NCBI GenBank assembly: GCA_035253645.1
Contig: DATFBW010000482.1
Location: 1 to 32,453 of the forward strand
DNA from: DASYRX01 sp035253645
Lineage (GTDB): Bacteria; Gemmatimonadota; Gemmatimonadetes; Gemmatimonadales; Gemmatimonadaceae
Direction of reading: 5' to 3'
DNA: 32,453 nucleotides
The position numbers and the translations under genes are program-made. The number at the start of each line of letters is the position of its first letter. Position 1 is the stretch's first letter. A model generated the notes under the pieces. That model made no database searches. It had not been told where the DNA came from and saw only the letters and a program-made list of their open reading frames with translations. This document shows, piece after piece, positions 23,039-31,486 of this stretch.

Positions 23039-24514
23039 GCGCTCCAGCCTGATGTACGAGGAGAGCGCGTAATAGCCGCGCCGAGTGGTGGTCTGTGCCG
23101 CGGCGTAACCACTCAGCCGCCCGTCGCGGTGGCGGAGCCAGAGCATCGTGCGGTGCTCACGGCGGGCGAGATCCGGAGCACGTAACTGCACGAGCGCGGC
23201 ACCGCTGACGATCCCGTTCCGCATGAGCACGTTCGTAAGCGGAACCTCCGCGCCGTTGACGCTGAGCTGCGAGCCACGCGCCAGCCGCACGGCCACTGGC
23301 ACGCTGTCGGAGTATGTATAGATGAACCCGCGCCAGTCGCCGTAGAGCCTTTCCAGTTGCGCCGAGTCAGAAGCTGGAGTTGCCGGGCTGGGAGCGCTCG
23401 CGCGCGCGGCGCGAAGACCGGCCGCGAAACGTGGAATCGCAGCAGCGGTCAGTTCGTTTACAATCGCTTCGGTAGCGGATGGAACGCTCTTATTCAGCAG
23501 CACCGCGATCACTACACGCTCTTCGGGATACAGCGCGAGAAATGTGGACACTCCGGGCATGCCGCCGCCGTGCGCCACGCGCCTAACGCCGAACACGGAT
23601 CGCATCCCCCAGCCTAGACCGCGCGTGGCCCCATTACCCTCGGGCGCCACATCGCGCTGCATCTCCTGTAACGTCTCGCGCGGGAGTATGGGTCGCTGGC
23701 CAGGGAGCCGAGCGCCGAGATGAAAGATGCCAAACCGCACCAGGTCGTGGGCGCTGGAGTACACCTCCGATGCGCCGGGGTGGTCGAACGTGTAATACGG
23801 GATCGGTTTGTTGTCCGCGTCATAGCGTTGCGCCGGCCGGCCTGCGGGACCAGCGGGTGGCCCAACGCTCGTATTCGTTAGGCCCAGCGGACCGAACACT
23901 TCGCGGCGCATGAACTCGGCATAGCTCACCCCGGATTTCCGCGCAATCACGTAATCGAGAATGCCAAAGCCGAGGTTGGAGTATTGGTAGTCGTCGCCAG
24001 GCGGGAAGACTGCGATGCCATAACGCTTGATCGTAGAATCCATCGGCGGCCGCGGGTCGCCTTCATCTTCATAAAAGAACTGATAGTGCAGCGGGAGGCC
24101 CGCGGTGTGCGTGAGCAGCCGCTCGATCGTAACATCGTCCGCCTTACCTTCGCGGGCGGCGACCCGCACGCCGCCGAGGTAGTGGTTCACGGGAGACTTG
24201 AGCCTAACGAGCTCGCGCTGAACCAGCAACATGACTCCGGTAGCCGTGAATGGCTTGGAGATGGACGCGAGCGAATAAGGCGTGTGCGGCGTTGCCGGGA
24301 TCCTGCGTTCCAGATCCGCGAATCCAGCGCCTGTTTCCCAAAGGATTGCATCGCCTCGCGCGACGGCGACGGCGACCGAAGGAATCGCGTTTGCGCGCAT
24401 GACCGAATCGATCACGGCGCGCACGCGAGAGAAATCCGCAGGCCTGGGGGGCTGCGCGCCAACACGTGCCCCAAGAAACACTGCGCAAGCCGCAAGAGCG
24501 CTAAGGAATCGCAC
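23027..24514 (-). CDS. Exported serine hydrolase, beta-lactamase class C / penicillin-binding fold
   Basis: A 495-residue exported enzyme with signal peptide (FLSALAACAVFLGARVGAQ). The catalytic S-x-x-K is SISK (Ser 84, Lys 87), the Y-x-N is YSN (178-180) and HGG near 315 takes the place of the KTG triad, as in AmpC-like esterases and D-aminopeptidases. A C-terminal 130-residue beta-rich domain follows the catalytic part. Members act as DD-peptidases, esterases or peptidases; true beta-lactamase activity cannot be assumed. The GTG at 24514 is chosen because the signal peptide starts there; it overlaps the end of the dehydratase gene by 14 bases, so the three minus-strand genes to 26493 look like one operon. 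Confidence 0.88.
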   Translation of the reverse strand: MRFLSALAACAVFLGARVGAQPPRPADFSRVRAVIDSVMRANAIPSVAVAVARGDAILWETGAGFADLERRIPATPHTPYSLASISKPFTATGVMLLVQRELVRLKSPVNHYLGGVRVAAREGKADDVTIERLLTHTAGLPLHYQFFYEDEGDPRPPMDSTIKRYGIAVFPPGDDYQYSNLGFGILDYVIARKSGVSYAEFMRREVFGPLGLTNTSVGPPAGPAGRPAQRYDADNKPIPYYTFDHPGASEVYSSAHDLVRFGIFHLGARLPGQRPILPRETLQEMQRDVAPEGNGATRGLGWGMRSVFGVRRVAHGGGMPGVSTFLALYPEERVVIAVLLNKSVPSATEAIVNELTAAAIPRFAAGLRAARASAPSPATPASDSAQLERLYGDWRGFIYTYSDSVPVAVRLARGSQLSVNGAEVPLTNVLMRNGIVSGAALVQLRAPDLARREHRTMLWLRHRDGRLSGYAAAQTTTRRGYYALSSYIRLERLTR

Positions 24515-25478
24515 CGTCGAGTATCCTAACGAGTTTCGCACGATCGATATTACCCCCCGATACGAGGCAAACGACCTTGCCGAGATCGTCGTTGGCATTC
24601 AGCGCCGCGGCGAGGGCGGCGGCGCCAGCTCCCTCCGCGACAACATGCGTGCGCTCGACGAGGAGACGCACCGCCTCGGTAATCTGCTCCAGTGAAACCA
24701 CCCGCGCTCCAGCGAGCACGTTGCGGACGAGAGGCCACATTTCGTCGAGCACGCTGCGACTGCCGATGCCGTCGACGAAGCTGGCCGTGTAGGTCGTCTC
24801 GACCGGACGACCTGCGGCCAGCGAAGGCGTAAGTGGTGCCGCGGTATCCACCTCGACGGCATAAACCTTTGCGTTAGGCGCAACCTCGCGCAGAGCCGAT
24901 GCAATCCCACTGCTCAAGCCACCGCCCCCGTAGGGCACGAGTACCGTATCGACATCAGGGAGATCTTCCGCCACCTCGAGGCCGATCGTCCCGTTGCCAG
25001 CGATGACGGCGGGATTCGACACGGGGTGTACGAAGAATCCGTGAGCATCGCGCCACGTATGCGTGACGATGATGTCCCACCATTCCAAGAAGGGGACCCT
25101 AACGATCGAGGCCCCGAGACGCTCGACAGCATCTGTTTTTGCGGCGGGAGCGTGATCGGGCACGACGACGCGGCACGGCACACCGAGCACCCGTGCGCAC
25201 CACGCGACGCCCTGAGCCATGTTTCCTGCGCTGGCGGTCCACACACCTTCGCCAACCGCGGAAGGATCGGCCTGCAGCAGCGCGTTGGAGGCGCCGCGAA
25301 TTTTGAACGAACCGATGGGCTGCAGATTCTCGAGCTTGAGGTAGATGTCGCGATCAGCAGCGAACCTAACGAGCGGTGTGCGCACGGCATACTGCGCGAC
25401 ACGGGGCCGCGCAGCGCGTATCTCCCCTATGGGTATGAGCGCCGGAAGCGGCGTGACCGGTGCGGACTCAGTGCGCAT
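24501..25478 (-). CDS. Threonine/serine dehydratase-like PLP enzyme (EutB-like)
   Basis: A fold-type II pyridoxal-phosphate enzyme of 325 residues. Lys 59 in GSFKIRGA binds PLP, the substrate loop ASAGNMAQG is at 82-90 and the phosphate-binding GGGGLSSG at 184-191; SGGNID near the C-terminus closes the site. It has no C-terminal ACT regulatory domain, so it is catabolic or specialised and not biosynthetic IlvA. Its start overlaps the stop of an ornithine-cyclodeaminase-like gene, an arrangement known from eutB/eutC of ectoine breakdown. The other ectoine genes are absent, so the substrate is open. GTG 25484 is an alternative start. Confidence 0.88.
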   Translation of the reverse strand: MRTESAPVTPLPALIPIGEIRAARPRVAQYAVRTPLVRFAADRDIYLKLENLQPIGSFKIRGASNALLQADPSAVGEGVWTASAGNMAQGVAWCARVLGVPCRVVVPDHAPAAKTDAVERLGASIVRVPFLEWWDIIVTHTWRDAHGFFVHPVSNPAVIAGNGTIGLEVAEDLPDVDTVLVPYGGGGLSSGIASALREVAPNAKVYAVEVDTAAPLTPSLAAGRPVETTYTASFVDGIGSRSVLDEMWPLVRNVLAGARVVSLEQITEAVRLLVERTHVVAEGAGAAALAAALNANDDLGKVVCLVSGGNIDRAKLVRILDGAIP

Positions 25479-26493
25479 GCTCACGCATGCCGCCGATTGC
25501 GACGCGTGTTCCGACGCCTTCGGTCAGGGCGCGTTTATAAAGGTACGCGGCACACGCCACGTCCTCGACGGCCAGGCCTAACGACTTGAAGAGCGTGACG
25601 TCGGTGTCGTTCGCGCGACCCGGGACAGCGCCCGTGACCAGTTCGCCCAGCTCGCCGCGAATATGCGCGTCGGTGATAGCGCCTTCGGCGCGCGGCATGA
25701 GAAAGTCGCCAGCTTCGGCCATCGTCGATTCGCGGCGATCGACGTAAAGCTGCGCGCGGGCAACCGCCGCGGTGTCGAGCTCGCGTACTCGTGGGATGCT
25801 GCCGCCGACGGCGTTGATGTGGGCTCCCGGCGCGATCCACGCGCCGTGCAGTACAGGTTCACGCGAGGCGGTGACTGTGCAAATGATGTCAGCTCCGCCG
25901 ACCGCATCCTGAGCCGTAGCACACGGCTCGACGTCGATATTCAGTCGCTTTTTTGCCATGCGCGTGAAGTCATCGCGCCGCTTTTCACTCCGGCTCCACA
26001 CACGAACACGCCGCAGGGTGCGCACGCATGCCATCGCCTCGAGGTGCGTAAGGGCCTGGACCCCTCCTCCGAGGAGCGCAAGGTCGCCAGCGTCTTTGCG
26101 GGCGAGGTGCTGGGTCGCGAGACCGGAAACAGCGGCTGTCCGTATTGCTGTGATCGAGCTGGCGTCGATGATCGCGCGCAGCTGCCCATTTGTCGTCTCG
26201 AAGTACAACACGACGCCGATGTGGGATTCATACGGCGTCGCGTCGTTCCCCGGGAAGACGGTGATGAGCTTGGCGCCTAACGCGTCGCCGAGCAGCGCCG
26301 GCATGAGGGCGAAAGCGTTAGGTGAGTCCGGGAGGCGCACCACCTGGCGGAGTGGCAGCACGGCTTCGCCCTTTGACGCGGCGGCAAGTGCGTCGGCCAT
26401 GAGGTCGATGCACGTCGCCATGGAAAGGAGACGGGCGACGTCTGCGTGCGTGAGGATAAGGGTGTGCACAGAAAGCGCGCTCTGCGCGATCAT
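25468..26493 (-). CDS. Ornithine cyclodeaminase / mu-crystallin family protein (EutC-like)
   Basis: A 341-residue NAD(P)-dependent enzyme. The dinucleotide loop is LLGGGVQA (140-147, GGG in place of the usual GAG), preceded by the conserved Lys 75 (GAKLITVFPGN) and the IIDASSITAIRTAAVSG segment (108-124). VGGADIICTVTASREPVL and GAHINAVGG are further family signatures. Members are ornithine cyclodeaminases, alanine dehydrogenases, ketimine reductases or EutC. The ATG at 26493 is used; a TTG at 26505 is also open. First gene of the minus-strand operon, it overlaps the dehydratase start by a few bases. Confidence 0.9.
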   Translation of the reverse strand: MIAQSALSVHTLILTHADVARLLSMATCIDLMADALAAASKGEAVLPLRQVVRLPDSPNAFALMPALLGDALGAKLITVFPGNDATPYESHIGVVLYFETTNGQLRAIIDASSITAIRTAAVSGLATQHLARKDAGDLALLGGGVQALTHLEAMACVRTLRRVRVWSRSEKRRDDFTRMAKKRLNIDVEPCATAQDAVGGADIICTVTASREPVLHGAWIAPGAHINAVGGSIPRVRELDTAAVARAQLYVDRRESTMAEAGDFLMPRAEGAITDAHIRGELGELVTGAVPGRANDTDVTLFKSLGLAVEDVACAAYLYKRALTEGVGTRVAIGGMREHAH

Positions 26494-26681
26494 TCTGGTG
26501 CCCAAGCAACGGTATGTCTATGGGCTGAGATATCAAACGGTCAAAAGCTCCACCGCGGACTCACACGGACGTGAACGGCGACAACGCACGGAGAACAAGT
26601 CATTTTGTGAATACACAAAGGCGGGTCTCTGTTATTGCAGTACCAATCCGCCTGAATCCGCGGCTGCGCCCTTAAACGAAT

Positions 26682-26713
26682 CGCCCCGTCGCCGAGCGCT
26701 CGGCGACGGGGCG
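26682..26713 (-). terminator. Strong hairpin terminator
   Basis: A perfect 32-base palindrome, GC-rich throughout, lies 27 bases past the stop of the secreted-protein gene at 26740. On the minus strand it is followed by a short TTT-containing stretch, as in a Rho-independent terminator. It separates that gene from the amino-acid enzyme operon. The remaining DNA from 26494 to 26681 shows nothing I can identify beyond room for the operon promoter. Confidence 0.75.
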
Positions 26714-26739
26714 TCAAGGTTCTTGTGGGAGCGGTCAGC

Positions 26740-27195
26740 TCATTTCTTCCAGAAGTAGAGGACGAGACGTCCGTCATCTGTTACTTCGGCGCCGATCACA
26801 TCTCCGGGTTCGGGCTTTTGCGCGTGCTCGTTGATCGCCTTCACAACGAAGTCGTGTTTCTTGAGCTCGTCTTGCAACGCCTTGATTGCGTCTTTGTTCT
26901 TCTCCAGCGACTCCTTGAACTTTGGCTCATCGGGGTTGCCTTCGACCAATGGGCGCGCATCAACAAGCTCGATCTTCGGTGCGCTGTCGGCCTTGAACAT
27001 GCCGACCTTGGTCATTGTCGCTGCGGAGTTGTCGATGACCACGATGATAGTGGTTGCCGTTGGCGCCTTCGCGACTTCGCCTTTGGCTTCTTTGCGCGTG
27101 GTATCCTTGCGCGTGGTGTCTTGAGCGGCGGCGGGCGTGACTCCCAACGCGACTGCCGCGAACGCGGCGGCCGTTAGAAGAGCAAGTCTTTTCAT
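26740..27195 (-). CDS. Small secreted protein of unknown function
   Basis: A 151-residue exported protein. The signal peptide (LLTAAAFAAVALGVTPAAA) is cleaved near AAAQD. A Lys/Asp/Thr-rich linker with two DTTRK copies follows (25-45), then a compact domain with strands TTIIVVIDNS and RLVLYFWKK and two charged helices (PKFKESLEKNKDAIKALQDEL). No catalytic motif is visible. GAGG is about five bases before the ATG. It is monocistronic: a strong terminator follows and a long spacer precedes it. The function is unknown. Confidence 0.75.
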   Translation of the reverse strand: MKRLALLTAAAFAAVALGVTPAAAQDTTRKDTTRKEAKGEVAKAPTATTIIVVIDNSAATMTKVGMFKADSAPKIELVDARPLVEGNPDEPKFKESLEKNKDAIKALQDELKKHDFVVKAINEHAQKPEPGDVIGAEVTDDGRLVLYFWKK

Positions 27196-27252
27196 ACTGC
27201 CTCACGAGTGAACGGAGGGGCGGCGCAGGCCCCATGTGCGTCGCACTCCTCG

Positions 27253-27268
27253 AACGGTGATCACCGTT
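27253..27268. promoter_or_regulatory. 16-bp perfect palindrome upstream of the secreted-protein gene
   Basis: AACGGTGATCACCGTT is a perfect dyad 58 bases before the ATG at 27195, in the position expected for an operator or promoter-proximal site. It could equally form a short hairpin in the leader. The rest of 27196-27405 shows no further feature I can support. Confidence 0.4.
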
Positions 27269-27405
27269 TGAAAGCTGGGGCCGCTTGCGATTTGCGCGTT
27301 CGTCGCGCGATTCGCGATCACAAACAATAGATGCATCGCGCATAACGCGCGTGCGATCTACGTCACACAATGTGTTTTCAACTTCGCTACTCGTTATGCA
27401 CGGAT

Positions 27406-27438
27406 GAGCTCGCGTCTCGGAGCTCGGCCTCGGAGCTT
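27406..27438. repeat. Heptamer array, unit GAGCTCG
   Basis: Units of 7, 7, 7, 6 and 6 bases (GAGCTCG, CGTCTCG, GAGCTCG and so on) abut the leuS stop codon. The unit is the reverse complement of the array family at 6281-6308. Confidence 0.6.
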
Positions 27439-29940
27439 CTAAACAACCAGGTTCAGCAGTCGGCCGGGGACGAACACGATCTTGCGCGGCTCGCCTGTGA
27501 CGTGCTTAGCAATATTGGGATCGGCGAGCGCGGCTTGGAGCACGGCATCTTGCACCGCGTTAGGCGCGATTTGCACGGTGCCCCGCAGCTTCCCGTTCAC
27601 CTGCACGGCGAGCTGGACCAATTCCTCGCGCGCCACTTCCGCGTCGTACGCCGGCCAGCCCGAGTCCATCACACTGACATTATGGCCCAGTTTCTCCCAC
27701 GCTTCCTCGGCCATATGCGGTGCGAAGGGTGCGACGAGCTGAATGAGCGGCTCGACTTCCGCGCGATGCGGTGTGCGCTCGTTCTTCCGCAGCACATTCA
27801 CGTACTCCATCATCGCCGCAATCGCGGTGTTGTAGCCCAGCGAAGCGATGTCGTCCGTAACCTTCTTGATTGTCTGATGCAGCTTCCGCATGACAAGCGG
27901 ATCCGGCGAGCCATCAGCGCTCGCCGCGCTTACAGACGACCAGAGACGATCGAGGAACCGCCTAACACCTGAGATGCCCGCGTCGCGGAAATCGCCCCCT
28001 TCCTCGAACGGTCCCAGGAACATCAGGTACGTCCTGAATGTATCCGCTCCCCACTGCGCGAAATAAGCGTCCGGCACCACGACGTTACCGTGTGTCTTGG
28101 ACATCTTCGCGCCTTCGCGGATGATGTGTCCGTGTGCACGGAACTTCTTGAAAGGCTCCTCGAAATCGAGGTAGCCCATGTCGTGCAGGACCATCGTTAG
28201 GAAACGTGCGTACAGCAGGTGCAATACCGCGTGTTCGTTTCCACCGATGTAGGAATCGACAGGCAACCAGCGCTTCGTCAGCTCCGCATCGAACGGGACG
28301 TCGTCATGCCCCACGCTGGGATAGCGGAGGAAGTACCAGCCGCTGTCGAGGAACGTGTCCGACACGTCGGTCTCGCGACGCGCGTTCCCGCCGCATTGCG
28401 GACAGTGCACTTCGTACCACTCCTTGTGACGCGCGAGCGGCGACACACCCGAATCGTCAGGCTTGAAGTTCGGGATGTCCGGCAGCTCAACGGGAAGGTC
28501 CTCCTCGGGAACTGGGACTGTCCCGCATTTGTCGCAGTGGATAATCGGAATGGGCGGGCCCCAGTAGCGCTGGCGCGAGATGCACCAATCGTGCAGCCTG
28601 TAACTAACGGTCTTGCTGGCGCTCCCCTTGGCCTCCAACCACTGGACGATTGCGCGATGCCCGTCCGCGACGCTCTTGCCGTCGAACTGGCCTGAGTGCA
28701 CGAGACGACACCCCTCCGTGTCGGCCATCGGTTCGTGCACGGGGGCCGATGCCGGCTCGTTCTGCCGCGCGATGACGCGAACAATGGGCAAGTCGAACTG
28801 CTTGGCGAATTCGAAATCGCGTTCATCGTGCGCCGGTACACCACCGATGGCGCCTGTCCCGTAATCCATGAGTACGTAGTCGGCGACCCAGATCGGAATG
28901 GGTCTGCGGGTCGCCGGGTTCAACGCATAGCTCCCCGTGAACGCACCCGTCTTTTCCTTGTTGACCTTGCGGCTCACGATGTCCTGGCGCCCCGCGCGCT
29001 CGCGGTAGGCCATGACTTCATCCCACTGTGCGTCCGTCGTTATGCGCTCGACGAGCGGGTGTTCCGGTGCCAATGCCAGATACGTCCCGCCAAACAACGT
29101 GTCGGGCCGCGTCGTAAACACTTTGATGACGTCCGGCTCGGCTTTGATCTCTTGAGTCACCGTTACCGTACTGGATCCTGCCTGTTCGAACGGATCCAAC
29201 ACGCGGAATGAGATCTCGGCGCCTTCGGACCGGCCAATCCAGTTGCGCTGAGTCAGCTTTGTAGACTCTGACCAATCGATCCAGTCCAGGTTTTTGAGCA
29301 GACGCTCGGCGTAATCAGAGATCCGGAAGAACCACTGCGCCAGCATCCGCTGTTCGACCGGCGTGCCGCACCGCTCGCAGTGGCCGCCGATCACCTGCTC
29401 GTTCGCAAGAACGGTCTTGCAGCTGGGACACCAGTTGACCGCGGCCTTTTTGCGATAGGCAAGCCCGCGCTTGTACAGCTGCAAAAAGACCCACTGCGTC
29501 CACTTGTAATAGGCCGGATCGGTGGTGTCGACAGAATACCGCCAGTCGACCATCAGGCCGGCGCCATCCAGCTGTCTCCGGAAGTTGGCGATGTTCGCCG
29601 GGATCAGGCGCATCGGGTGCTCATTCACCTTGAGCGCGTAGTTCTCGCTGTGGATCCCAAAGGCATCGTAGCCCAGCGGCTCGAAGACGGTGTGCCCCTG
29701 TAGCCGCTGGAATCGTCCATAGATGTCATTTCCCGTGAAGGCGAAGAGGTTGCCGACGTGCAGCCCTTCGGCCGAGGGGTACGGGAACATCATCAGCACA
29801 TACAAGGGATTCCGCCCATGCTCGAGGTCCGTCTCGTGCGTTCCTCGCTCACGCCACCGCGTCTGCCATTTCGATTCGACGGCGGCGGGATCGTAGCCGG
29901 CTGTGACGCCGGTTTGAGCGTGCGGCTTATGGGTGGTCAT
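27439..29940 (-). CDS. leuS: Leucyl-tRNA synthetase
   Basis: Charges tRNA-Leu with leucine. The class I HIGH motif is HVGN (61-64) after FPYPSAEGL, and the KMSKS motif appears as KMSKTHGN at about residue 610. Two Cys pairs (CPSC then CERC) flank the zinc-like ZN1 module, and the CP1 editing domain (TRPDTLFGGTYLALAPEHPL, and the AHDERD motif) is complete, as is the C-terminal tRNA-binding region. At 833 residues it has the bacterial length. The ATG at 29940 opens divergently from the chemoreceptor-like gene. The stop borders a heptamer array. Confidence 0.97.
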   Translation of the reverse strand: MTTHKPHAQTGVTAGYDPAAVESKWQTRWRERGTHETDLEHGRNPLYVLMMFPYPSAEGLHVGNLFAFTGNDIYGRFQRLQGHTVFEPLGYDAFGIHSENYALKVNEHPMRLIPANIANFRRQLDGAGLMVDWRYSVDTTDPAYYKWTQWVFLQLYKRGLAYRKKAAVNWCPSCKTVLANEQVIGGHCERCGTPVEQRMLAQWFFRISDYAERLLKNLDWIDWSESTKLTQRNWIGRSEGAEISFRVLDPFEQAGSSTVTVTQEIKAEPDVIKVFTTRPDTLFGGTYLALAPEHPLVERITTDAQWDEVMAYRERAGRQDIVSRKVNKEKTGAFTGSYALNPATRRPIPIWVADYVLMDYGTGAIGGVPAHDERDFEFAKQFDLPIVRVIARQNEPASAPVHEPMADTEGCRLVHSGQFDGKSVADGHRAIVQWLEAKGSASKTVSYRLHDWCISRQRYWGPPIPIIHCDKCGTVPVPEEDLPVELPDIPNFKPDDSGVSPLARHKEWYEVHCPQCGGNARRETDVSDTFLDSGWYFLRYPSVGHDDVPFDAELTKRWLPVDSYIGGNEHAVLHLLYARFLTMVLHDMGYLDFEEPFKKFRAHGHIIREGAKMSKTHGNVVVPDAYFAQWGADTFRTYLMFLGPFEEGGDFRDAGISGVRRFLDRLWSSVSAASADGSPDPLVMRKLHQTIKKVTDDIASLGYNTAIAAMMEYVNVLRKNERTPHRAEVEPLIQLVAPFAPHMAEEAWEKLGHNVSVMDSGWPAYDAEVAREELVQLAVQVNGKLRGTVQIAPNAVQDAVLQAALADPNIAKHVTGEPRKIVFVPGRLLNLVV

Positions 29941-30007
29941 AGTGTGCTGCGCCGGGATGGGAGATGCGCACCTCGCTTCACGTTCCCGGCGATTCGCTGG
30001 AGTCTTT

Positions 30008-31486
30008 GTGCGGCAATCTAGCGTGGACGAGTCGCCGAGTGTTGGCCGCCCCGTGAGCGCCCAGAAGCGCGGGGACGATCGCGAGCAATGGTATCTGCTC
30101 TACGCTGGTCTGCTAGGTGCTTCGCTGCTGAGCGGCGGCCTCTGGCTGATGCGGGGCCTCATCTCGCGAGCGACCGCGGTGGAGCTGATTGCTGGGATCG
30201 TACTGGTGCTGGGTGTCGGCGCCGTCTTCAGCGCCATCGCGGGCTTTTTCCTCTTGTCGAAGAGAGTCGACCGGGCGAGCGAGGACGTCTCGCGGGCCTT
30301 GGACGGGATCGCCCAGGGCACCCTGCCCAAGGTCATCCACGCTCCACGGGGCCTCGGCCGAGAGGCGCGTTTGGCCGGGGCGGCCGCCGCTGCCCTGACG
30401 CGACTCCGCACCTGGATCGAAAAATCGCGCGGCGGGATCATCGCCATCGAGCAAGAACTGCGCACCATGCGGGCCCCCTTGCCCCGGCTGCAGGAAGCCG
30501 TGAATGCGACGTACACGCACTTGAACGAGGTCACTCGTGAGGCGCGTTTCCTCTCCGCGTCGGCGACCGAGCACACGGCGCTGACTCAGCGCGCCTGCGT
30601 CCTTGCATCTGTCATCGGCCAGACGCACCGCGACACGGCGGCGTTCGCAGATCGCGTGAGCGCGGCCGTGAACGACGCGTCCTCGACGTTGTCCGACTGC
30701 GCGGCGCGGACTGAAGAGCTTCGAGGGTTAGTGCATAGGCAGGAAGAAGAAGCTGCGCGCTGCCTCGAGGCCGATCGCCAGCTGAGCGAATACCTCGTCG
30801 CCGTCACTAAGACAGCCCGGCGATTCAAGCTGCTCGCCCTGCATGGCGCCATGGAAGCCGCCCGCGCGGGTGCGCGCACTGAGACGACCGGCACTGACGG
30901 CGCAGAGTTTCGTGTGGTCGCCCTGGAAGTGCGACGCCTCGCCGTCGATCTGGCCAAAGCAACAGACGATACCGTGCGCACGATGGACGCCTCGCGCCGC
31001 GCGCTCCAGGCGTTGCACACCGCCGCCGCGCAGGGCGAGCGTCACGTGGACGCGGCCCGCGCGGCCTTGTCGTTAGGCGTAGCGGCGATGGAACAAGCGA
31101 CGGCCGCGGTGTCGGCGCGCAAGGCGGACGACAGCGCGCTCGCGGAAGCAGGCACGGAGCTGACGATCCTAACGAGCGCAATCCGCGAGCGCGTGGCCGG
31201 CTCCGCCAAGGGTAACGGCGACGTGGCCGACCGGCTGGCGATGCTGGACCGTTTCCTCGCGGACGCGAACGCCGCGACGCGCGAGTTCGAGCAGGCGTTG
31301 GCGCTCGTCGAAGCCACCACGGCGCGCGCGCGCGAGACGGTCACCGCCATCGCCGATCCGGCCCAGGCTCCTGCGCCTAACGTGCGCTCTTCGCGCCGCG
31401 CGCCCAAGAAGCGTCTGCACAAGGCGCCGAACGTGTCTTCCACAGCGCGAGCGAGCGCATGGGCACCGTCATTCCCGCCGGCGTAG
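30008..31486 (+). CDS. Chemoreceptor-like membrane signalling protein with altered tip
   Basis: A 492-residue inner-membrane protein. Two spans (about 29-49 and 61-83) are joined by a loop of only a dozen residues, so there is no periplasmic sensor. A HAMP-like stretch follows (RVDRASEDVSRALDGIAQG), then a long Ala-rich coiled coil. LLALHGAMEAARAG and FRVVALEVRRLAVDL match the two sides of the methyl-accepting hairpin tip, but the usual LALNAAIEAARAGE-x-GRGF is changed (His for Asn, Glu lost) and about seven residues are inserted between the helices. GTG 30008 is chosen because GGAG lies five bases before it; GTG codons at 29933, 30023 and 30053 are alternatives. It overlaps the next gene by 28 bases. 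Confidence 0.75.
   Translation: MRQSSVDESPSVGRPVSAQKRGDDREQWYLLYAGLLGASLLSGGLWLMRGLISRATAVELIAGIVLVLGVGAVFSAIAGFFLLSKRVDRASEDVSRALDGIAQGTLPKVIHAPRGLGREARLAGAAAAALTRLRTWIEKSRGGIIAIEQELRTMRAPLPRLQEAVNATYTHLNEVTREARFLSASATEHTALTQRACVLASVIGQTHRDTAAFADRVSAAVNDASSTLSDCAARTEELRGLVHRQEEEAARCLEADRQLSEYLVAVTKTARRFKLLALHGAMEAARAGARTETTGTDGAEFRVVALEVRRLAVDLAKATDDTVRTMDASRRALQALHTAAAQGERHVDAARAALSLGVAAMEQATAAVSARKADDSALAEAGTELTILTSAIRERVAGSAKGNGDVADRLAMLDRFLADANAATREFEQALALVEATTARARETVTAIADPAQAPAPNVRSSRRAPKKRLHKAPNVSSTARASAWAPSFPPA

Noticed and set aside
23027..24514. True beta-lactamase resistance gene
   Set aside because: The SxxK and YxN motifs are present but the third motif is HGG and there is an extra C-terminal domain; this points to an esterase or peptidase.
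3124..27438. CRISPR arrays in the repeat-rich spacers
   Set aside because: The units are 7 bp with no spacers between them, and no cas genes are present.
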